6,973 bases of DNA from JAMLIA01 sp039810005 (GTDB taxonomy: Bacteria > Chloroflexota > Chloroflexia > Thermomicrobiales > CFX8), in contig JBDHWD010000140.1 of the NCBI GenBank assembly GCA_039810005.1, forward strand, positions 1 through 6,973. The letters are read 5' to 3'. The notes under the pieces are model-generated. The model saw nothing but the letters and a program-made list of their open reading frames with translations. It ran no database searches and was not told the origin of the DNA. Position 1 is the stretch's first letter, and every line of letters starts with the position of its first letter. The translations under genes were made by a program, and so were the position numbers. Positions 1-4,036 of this stretch are shown piece after piece.

Positions 1-85
1 GGAGCAGAGCGGGAACAGCGCGTACACTTGGGGCGTTGCAGGCTGAGGACGATGTAGTCAGTACTGTGGTCAGAGGTGAGGCAGG
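1..85. other. Upstream leader, possibly with the tail of a preceding gene
   Basis: This short stretch precedes the first complete gene. Two forward frames could be the C-terminal tail of an upstream gene: one is open from base 2 to a TGA at 44-46, the other from base 3 to a TGA at 114-116. Neither is long enough to recognise or to choose between. I see no convincing promoter: a TTGCAG at 36-41 and a TACTGT at 62-67 are 20 bases apart, which is too far to trust. The last bases carry the ribosome-binding site of the next gene. Confidence 0.3.
73..79 (+). promoter_or_regulatory. Ribosome-binding site of the thioredoxin-TPR gene
   Basis: GAGGTGA at 73-79 is complementary to the 16S rRNA 3' end (anti-Shine-Dalgarno) and lies 6 bases before the ATG at 86. 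It supports that ATG as the start. Confidence 0.75.
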
Positions 86-934
86 ATGGCAACACAGCAG
101 GTTGTCCGCGACGTGACAGACGCGGACTTTCAGTCGGCAGTCATTGAGCAGTCACGCACCAAGCCGGTCGTTGTGGATTTCTGGGCACCGTGGTGCGGCC
201 CGTGCCGGATTCTTGGCCCGGTGATCGAGCGGGTCGCCGAGCAGTTCGCCGATTCAGTCGTCGTTGCCAAGCTGAACGTCGACGAGAACCCGGCGGCGTC
301 GACGCAGTACCGCGTGCAGGGCATTCCGGCAGTGAAGGCGTTCCGTGATGGTCGTGTCGTTTCGGAGTTCACTGGCGCACTGCCGGAGCCGAACGTCCGC
401 CAGTTCTTCGAAGCACTGCTGCCATCGGCGACCGACCAGGCGATCAGTGCCGCCGAGGCGCTGCTGGCTGCTGGGGATGAGACCGGCGCAGAGCAGGCCT
501 TTCGGGACGTGCTGGCGCAACAGGCCGACAACCGTGGCGCGGTGCTTGGTTTGGCGTCGTTGCTGGCAAAGCGTGCAGCCTACGATGAAGCAATGTCGCT
601 GCTGGACCGGCTGCCGCCGGACCGTCAGGTGAAGGTGCTACGACACCGGATCTTCCTTGAGCGCTATGCGAGCAAGCATCAGAACGAGGATCTGGCCGGC
701 GAGGCTGCGGCCGCGCCGAACGATCCGCGCGCGCATTATCGCTATGGCCTGTTGCTGGCGTCACAAGAACGCTATGAGGAGGCGCTCGAAGAGCTGCTGG
801 CATCCGTCAGGCTGAATCGAAGCTGGGAGGATGGCGCGGCCCGTAAGGGCATGCTCGCCATCTTCGAGCTGCTGGGCATGGACGCTCCGCTGACGCGCGA
901 ATATCAGCGCAAGCTGGAGAACGTGCTGTTCTAG
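86..934 (+). CDS. cnoX: Thioredoxin-domain TPR protein, YbbN/CnoX-like
   Basis: The product has 282 residues: an N-terminal thioredoxin fold (about 1-112) and a C-terminal TPR-like helical region (about 118-275). The thioredoxin part shows the classic active site WAPWCGPCR with cysteines C37 and C40, and the cis-proline loop GIP at 79-81. The C-terminal half has Ala/Leu-rich helix pairs, for example the stretch around 214-240 with YRYGLLLAS followed by YEEALEEL. This architecture and length match YbbN/CnoX, which in E. coli (284 residues) is a chaperone-like 'chaperedoxin' that hands clients to GroEL/DnaK. E. coli YbbN has lost the first active-site cysteine; this protein keeps both, so it could also act as a thiol oxidoreductase (inference). 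There is no signal peptide, so it should be cytosolic. selD follows 55 bases downstream on the same strand, probably in the same transcript. The family call is solid; the exact role is not. Confidence 0.9.
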   Translation: MATQQVVRDVTDADFQSAVIEQSRTKPVVVDFWAPWCGPCRILGPVIERVAEQFADSVVVAKLNVDENPAASTQYRVQGIPAVKAFRDGRVVSEFTGALPEPNVRQFFEALLPSATDQAISAAEALLAAGDETGAEQAFRDVLAQQADNRGAVLGLASLLAKRAAYDEAMSLLDRLPPDRQVKVLRHRIFLERYASKHQNEDLAGEAAAAPNDPRAHYRYGLLLASQERYEEALEELLASVRLNRSWEDGAARKGMLAIFELLGMDAPLTREYQRKLENVLF

Positions 935-976
935 ACGCGCATTTGGCGCGCTGGTTGTGACGATCGATGGTGAAAC

Positions 977-980
977 GGAG
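977..980 (+). promoter_or_regulatory. Ribosome-binding site that fixes the selD start
   Basis: GGAG at 977-980 lies 9 bases before the ATG at 990. It supports a start upstream of the in-frame TGA at 1041 rather than at one of the non-ATG codons beyond it. Confidence 0.65.
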
Positions 981-989
981 TACCAGGGT

Positions 990-2042
990 ATGCAATCCCG
1001 TGACGAGATCAGGCTGACGACGCTGGCGTCCTGCGCCGGCTGAGCGGCCAAGCTCGCGCCAGGGGCCCTGGCGCAAGTACTGCAACCGCTGTCGATCGTT
1101 GCGACCGATCCCAACCTGCTGGTTGGTTTGCAGACGAGCGACGACGCGGCGGTCTATAAGCTGTCCGACGAGCAGGCAATCGTCCAGACGGTGGACTTCT
1201 TCCCACCGGTTGTTGACGATCCCTATCTGTACGGCGCGATTGCTGCGGCAAACTCGATGAGCGACGTCTTCGCCATGGGTGGCGATGTGCTGCTCGGCTT
1301 GAACATCGCTGCCTTCCCGGACAACCTGCCGCTCGACATCCTGACCCGCATCTTCGAAGGCGGCGCGGCGAAGGCGGCCGAGGCGGGTCTGATCATCGCC
1401 GGCGGCCATACCGTCGTCGATGATGAGCCGAAGTACGGCATCGTCGTGACCGGCACGATCCATCCGGACCGCATCCTGACCAAGGCCGGGGCGCAACCGG
1501 GTGATGTGCTGTTCCTGACCAAGCCGCTCGGCACCGGCGTCATCACGACCGCGATTAAGCAGGAGGCGGCAGACGATGCCGACGCCGAGGCTGCCATCGC
1601 CAGCATGCTGACGCTCAACAAGGCGTCGTCGCGCATCATCCGCGAGAGTGGCGCGAACGCCTGCACCGACATCACTGGCTACGGCCTGGCTGGCCACCTG
1701 ACCGAGGTCGCGATCAAGAGTGGGGCCGGTGCCGAAATTGACGCTGCCGCGCTGCCCTGGCTACCGGGCGCACTGCGCTACGCCGCCGATGGTCGCTTCC
1801 CCGGTGGCGCGGATCGCAATCGCAGCTACTACGAGCCGCTGCCGGAGTGCGGCGTCACGCACGATCCGGCCGTCGATGCCGACATCGTCCGGCTGCTCTA
1901 CAGCCCGGAGACGTCCGGCGGACTGCTCGTGTCCATCGCCGAGTCTGACGCTGATGCTCTCCGCGCGAGCTTCGCCGAAGCCGGTCTGTCGATCTGGGAG
2001 ATCGGCCGGGTAACCTCCGGCTCCGGCATCACCGTCCGGTAG
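990..2042 (+). CDS. selD: Selenide, water dikinase (selenophosphate synthetase) with in-frame UGA read as selenocysteine
   Basis: SelD makes selenophosphate from selenide and ATP, the selenium donor for selenocysteine and selenouridine. With the TGA at 1041-1043 decoded as Sec, the protein has 350 residues, close to E. coli SelD (347). The N-terminus contains LASCAG-U18-AAK21-LAP: Sec18 sits where the catalytic Cys17 of E. coli SelD lies, and K21 matches the essential Lys20. Further family motifs follow in order: DDAAVY (51-56), VDFF with D69, NSMSDVFAMGG (88-98, D92), GGHTVVD (138-144), DITGYGLAGHL (227-237) and ETSGGLL (307-313). These carry the Asp residues that bind metal and ATP in this family. 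The ATG at 990 has a GGAG 9 bases upstream. Starting after the TGA would remove both catalytic residues and the glycine-rich loop, leaving an inactive 304-residue protein. The gene lies behind a thioredoxin-like gene and ends before a strong terminator. Sec decoding is inference from position, frame and a hairpin, but many bacterial SelD proteins are known selenoproteins. A pseudogene or sequencing error is the alternative and is much less likely. Confidence 0.93.
1041..1043 (+). other. selD: UGA selenocysteine codon (Sec18 of SelD)
   Basis: This TGA is in frame with the ATG at 990 and with all conserved SelD motifs downstream. It replaces the catalytic cysteine codon of the family. C15 three residues earlier makes a CxxU pair. 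Confidence 0.88.
1043..1090 (+). promoter_or_regulatory. Candidate bacterial SECIS hairpin in the selD coding region
   Basis: Directly after the UGA the mRNA can fold into a strong hairpin. The upper stem is 8 perfect pairs, GCGCCAGG (1056-1063) with CCTGGCGC (1067-1074), with the loop GGC at 1064-1066. It can extend through one C-A mismatch to C1053-T1054 paired with A1076-G1077. A basal stem pairs AGCGG (1043-1047) with CCGCT (1086-1090), so the last base of the UGA is in the fold. The apical loop lies about 21 bases after the UGA, and 12 bases separate the UGA from the perfect stem. This resembles the spacing of the E. coli fdhF element, where about 11 bases separate UGA and the SelB-binding stem-loop. 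Bacterial SECIS elements vary between species and SelB recognition cannot be judged by eye. Confidence 0.7.
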
Positions 2043-2070
2043 GTCGCGGCGTGAAGGCAAGTATCGATGA

Positions 2071-2106
2071 AGCACGGGCGAGCCATTGGCCGCCCGTGCT
2101 TTATTC
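2071..2106 (+). terminator. Rho-independent terminator after selD
   Basis: A 10-base perfect inverted repeat, AGCACGGGCG (2071-2080) and CGCCCGTGCT (2091-2100), is followed by TTATTCT. Inside the loop GCC (2082-2084) can pair with GGC (2088-2090), leaving ATT as the tip. The T tract is short and interrupted, but the stem is long and GC-rich. It lies 28 bases after the selD stop and separates the selD transcript from rsmA. Confidence 0.82.
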
Positions 2107-2162
2107 TGTATGCATGACGATGACAGCCTTTCCACATGTTCTCACACCACAGATGACCGCCC

Positions 2163-2195
2163 GCAGGCGGCGGACAGCGCCAGCGCTGTCCCTGC
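2163..2195. repeat. Hairpin-forming inverted repeat in the selD-rsmA gap
   Basis: GGACAGCGC (2172-2180) and GCGCTGTCC (2183-2191) are perfect inverted copies separated by two bases, giving an 8-pair stem with a 4-base loop. GCAG (2163-2166) and CTGC (2192-2195) can add a lower stem with five unpaired bases on the left arm. No T tract follows, so it is not an obvious terminator. Function unknown. Confidence 0.6.
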
Positions 2196-2198
2196 GAA

Positions 2199-2238
2199 GT
2201 TTGGTCTCCTCGCGTCGCATGGGAGACGTCCGCCAAAC
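2199..2238. repeat. Second inverted repeat in the selD-rsmA gap
   Basis: GTTTG (2199-2203) pairs with CAAAC (2234-2238), and the adjacent GTCTCC (2204-2209) pairs with GGAGAC (2222-2227), with a six-base bulge on the right arm and a 12-base loop. Together with the hairpin just before it, this makes the gap unusually structured. It may be part of the rsmA leader or of a dispersed intergenic repeat. Confidence 0.5.
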
Positions 2239-2265
2239 GGAACCCACCACGCCAGACACAGGACA

Positions 2266-2306
2266 CCCCCCTCTCCCGTGGGGAGAGGGGGGCCGGGGGG
2301 GTGAGG
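2266..2306. repeat. GC-rich palindromic intergenic repeat abutting rsmA
   Basis: CCCCCCTCTCCC (2266-2277) and GGGAGAGGGGGG (2281-2292) form a perfect 12-pair stem with the 3-base loop GTG. It is followed by CC, a run of seven G and TGAGG. The CCCTCTCCC / GGGAGAGGG core with a flanking GGGGTGAGG is, from my general knowledge, a dispersed REP-like intergenic element seen in many GC-rich genomes, and a forward frame through it yields the typical artefact peptide PSPVGRGG. Its right edge contains the Shine-Dalgarno-like sequence of rsmA. Family membership is recalled, not searched. Confidence 0.65.
2303..2306 (+). promoter_or_regulatory. rsmA ribosome-binding site within the repeat edge
   Basis: GAGG at 2303-2306, part of GGTGAGG, lies 4 bases before the ATG at 2311. 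The spacing is short, but no better site lies near the next in-frame ATG at 2332. Confidence 0.5.
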
Positions 2307-2310
2307 TCCC

Positions 2311-3132
2311 ATGACCTCCTACCGCGACCGCATGGCCGCCCTCGGGATCGAGCCGAGCAAGGCGCTGGGGCAGAACTTCCTGCACGATCGTGGCATCGTG
2401 CGTCGGATCGCTGAAGCGGCGGGGATCGAGCCGGGCGAGACGGTCCTGGAGATCGGGCCGGGGCTGGGGATCCTCACTGAGGAGCTGGCCGCGCGTGCCG
2501 AGCGTGTCGTGGCGATCGAGCTGGATCGGCGGCTCGCTGCGCATTTGCCCGACGTGATGCCGTCCAATGTTGAGATCGTCGAGGGCGATGCGCTGGAGAT
2601 CGATCCGGTCGCGCTCGTCGGCCCGCGCTATGCGGTCGTCGCGAATCTGCCCTATTCGGTTGGAACGGCGATCGTGCGCAGGCTGCAGGAGGCCAACCCG
2701 CCGCCGCGTGCGCTGACGATCATGGTGCAGCGCGAGGTGGCTGAGCGGATGGCTGCCGCTCCGCCGGAGATGAGCCTGCTGGCTGTCGCAGTTCAGTTCT
2801 ATGGCGCACCACGCATTCTCTTCCGCATCGGCGGCGGCGCGTTCATCCCACCGCCACGGGTCGAGTCCTCGGTGATACGGATCGAGACACGCGATCTACT
2901 GCTGCCGCGCGACGAGCACGCTGGGTTCTTCCGCGTCGTCCAGGCTGGGTTCGCGCAGCGGCGCAAGCAGCTGGTGAATACGCTGTCGAGTGGGCTGGGC
3001 GTTGGTCGCGAGGTGGTTGAGACGGCGCTGGCCCAGGCGGGCGTGCGACCAACGGAACGAGCCGAGCGGCTCAGTGTGGCCGAATGGGTCGCGGTCTATC
3101 GCGCGTTGGGTGCGGCTGGAGCCGTGGCGTGA
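2311..3132 (+). CDS. rsmA: 16S rRNA (adenine1518-N6/adenine1519-N6)-dimethyltransferase
   Basis: RsmA (KsgA) dimethylates two adjacent adenines in the helix 45 loop of 16S rRNA with S-adenosylmethionine, a late check in small-subunit assembly. The 273-residue product matches E. coli KsgA in length (273). Motifs are in order: ALGQNFL (18-24), which opens the RsmA family; the SAM-binding loop VLEIGPGLG (45-53); the acidic E70 after it; D93 in EGDA; the catalytic NLPY (112-115); QREVAERM (140-147); FIPPPRVESSV (178-188); and FAQRRKQL (214-221) in the C-terminal domain. All signatures are intact. The ATG at 2311 is chosen because the family's N-terminus begins just ahead of the GQNFL motif and because GAGG precedes it. 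The stop overlaps the GTG start of ispE by four bases, so the two are translationally coupled. RsmA is sometimes confused with Erm resistance methylases; the NLPY and FIPPP context and the housekeeping neighbour favour RsmA. Confidence 0.96.
   Translation: MTSYRDRMAALGIEPSKALGQNFLHDRGIVRRIAEAAGIEPGETVLEIGPGLGILTEELAARAERVVAIELDRRLAAHLPDVMPSNVEIVEGDALEIDPVALVGPRYAVVANLPYSVGTAIVRRLQEANPPPRALTIMVQREVAERMAAAPPEMSLLAVAVQFYGAPRILFRIGGGAFIPPPRVESSVIRIETRDLLLPRDEHAGFFRVVQAGFAQRRKQLVNTLSSGLGVGREVVETALAQAGVRPTERAERLSVAEWVAVYRALGAAGAVA
3118..3121 (+). promoter_or_regulatory. Ribosome-binding site that decides the ispE GTG start
   Basis: GGAG at 3118-3121, inside the end of rsmA, lies 7 bases before the GTG at 3129. 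It favours that GTG over the in-frame ATG at 3084, which has no such site and would overlap rsmA by 49 bases. Confidence 0.65.
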
Positions 3133-4019
3133 ACGCATTGCGACTGTCGGCGCGCGCTCCGGCGAAGGTCAATCTCGGCCTGGAGGTCATTGGGCGGCGG
3201 CCGGACGGTTATCACGAGGTCGTGACCGTGCTGCAGGCGATCAGCCTGGCCGACCGCTTCGTCTGGCAGGAGACGGGGCAACCGTTCCGATACCATGGAC
3301 CGCAGGGCGTGCCGCCAGAGTCTGATCTCGTCGCGCGCGCATTGGCACTCGCGTCGGACCGGGAGCGCTGGACCGGCGAGCTGCGAGTGAGGAAGTGGGT
3401 ACCAGCAGCGGCCGGGCTTGGCGGCGGATCGTCAGACGCGGCTCTCGCGCTGCGCCTGGCTCTGCCGGATGCCGACGACGCGACACTGGCATCGCACGCG
3501 GCGCGGCTGGGCAGCGATGTGCCGTTCTTCCTTGGCCCGACGGGCAGGGCGCTGGCAACCGGAACGGGAACGACGCTGGAGCCGTTGCCTGATATGGACG
3601 GCTGGTTCGTGCTGGTCACGCCGGACCTTCAGATCGATGGCAAGACGGTGGCGCTATATCGGGGGCTGCAGCCCGAAGATTTCACTGATGGATTGCTGAC
3701 GCGGTCACTGTCCGCCAGGATGTCTGAAGGCAATTGCTGGCCGGGGGAAATACCAAACGCATTCTTGCGACAGCTCCTCGGTATCCATGAGGTACGGTAC
3801 GCTTACGATTGTCTTTGGCAGGCGGGAGCGAACTGCGTGACGGCCAGTGGGGCTGGGCCTACGCTTTACGCTTTCGTAGTAACGTGGGCCGAAGCAAAGG
3901 CGATCGCGCGGCGGATGCCGCCGGACGCTGGCGCGACCCGCGTGGCGCGCTCTATTGGCGCGCCGGACATCGATGCTGCAACACGGATAGCGCGGGCGCT
4001 GCGTGGCAGGCGTGACTAA
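3129..4019 (+). CDS. ispE: 4-diphosphocytidyl-2-C-methyl-D-erythritol kinase
   Basis: IspE phosphorylates CDP-methylerythritol with ATP in the MEP pathway to isopentenyl diphosphate, the precursor of the undecaprenyl carrier lipid, quinone tails and carotenoids. From the GTG at 3129 the protein has 296 residues (E. coli 283). It is a GHMP kinase: motif 1 is APAKVNLGLEVIGRRPDGYH (10-29) with catalytic K13; motif 2 is the ATP loop PAAAGLGGGSSDAA (92-105); D130 in LGSDVPFF matches the catalytic Asp; motif 3 is TASGAGPTLYAF (238-249). The start follows from a GTGA overlap with the rsmA stop and from the family's N-terminus beginning just before the PAK motif; the ATG at 3084 would add 15 residues encoded over rsmA. 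rsmA-ispE adjacency is common in several Gram-positive groups. The part between about 3700 and 3900 is less GC-rich (about 55-60%) and uses rarer codons than its neighbours, though the motifs there remain intact. Confidence 0.95.
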   Translation: MNALRLSARAPAKVNLGLEVIGRRPDGYHEVVTVLQAISLADRFVWQETGQPFRYHGPQGVPPESDLVARALALASDRERWTGELRVRKWVPAAAGLGGGSSDAALALRLALPDADDATLASHAARLGSDVPFFLGPTGRALATGTGTTLEPLPDMDGWFVLVTPDLQIDGKTVALYRGLQPEDFTDGLLTRSLSARMSEGNCWPGEIPNAFLRQLLGIHEVRYAYDCLWQAGANCVTASGAGPTLYAFVVTWAEAKAIARRMPPDAGATRVARSIGAPDIDAATRIARALRGRRD

Positions 4020-4024
4020 CCGCC

Positions 4025-4030
4025 GGAGGT
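4025..4030 (+). promoter_or_regulatory. Strong ribosome-binding site for the PASTA kinase
   Basis: GGAGGT at 4025-4030 is a full Shine-Dalgarno match 6 bases before the GTG at 4037. It fixes that non-ATG start. Confidence 0.8.
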
Positions 4031-4036
4031 CGGCTG

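Noticed and set aside
935..952. Hairpin CGCGC/GCGCG between the thioredoxin-TPR gene and selD as a terminator
   Set aside because: The stem is only five pairs and is followed by CTGGTTGTG, not a T tract, so it is unlikely to stop transcription.
1056..1074. Perfect palindrome as a repeat or protein-binding operator
   Set aside because: It lies within the selD coding frame directly after the UGA, at the position of a SECIS element, which explains it better.
807..1697. Long reverse-strand frame of 296 codons opposite selD
   Set aside because: It is Arg-rich, has no recognisable motif, and is an antisense shadow of selD expected from high-GC third codon positions. The same applies to the other long reverse frames opposite the kinase, ispE and the last membrane gene.
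1128..2042. A shorter selD beginning at the TTG at 1128
   Set aside because: It would lack the active-site Sec/Cys, the catalytic Lys and the glycine-rich loop, has no ribosome-binding site, and the upstream frame encodes SelD sequence on both sides of the TGA.
2051..2314. Small forward reading frames in the selD-rsmA gap (from 2051 and 2086, also an ATG at 2110)
   Set aside because: They run through the terminator, hairpins and palindromic repeat. The peptides are Pro/Arg/His-rich with the repeat-derived PSPVGRGG ending, and no convincing ribosome-binding site is present.
3084..3131. ispE start at the ATG at 3084
   Set aside because: It would overlap rsmA by 49 bases, add 15 residues that do not belong to the family, and lacks a ribosome-binding site. 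The GTG at 3129 has a GGAG at the right distance and a GTGA overlap.
2311..3132. Erm-type 23S rRNA methylase (resistance gene)
   Set aside because: GQNFL, NLPY, FIPPP and FxQRRKQL motifs, family length and linkage to ispE all indicate housekeeping RsmA.
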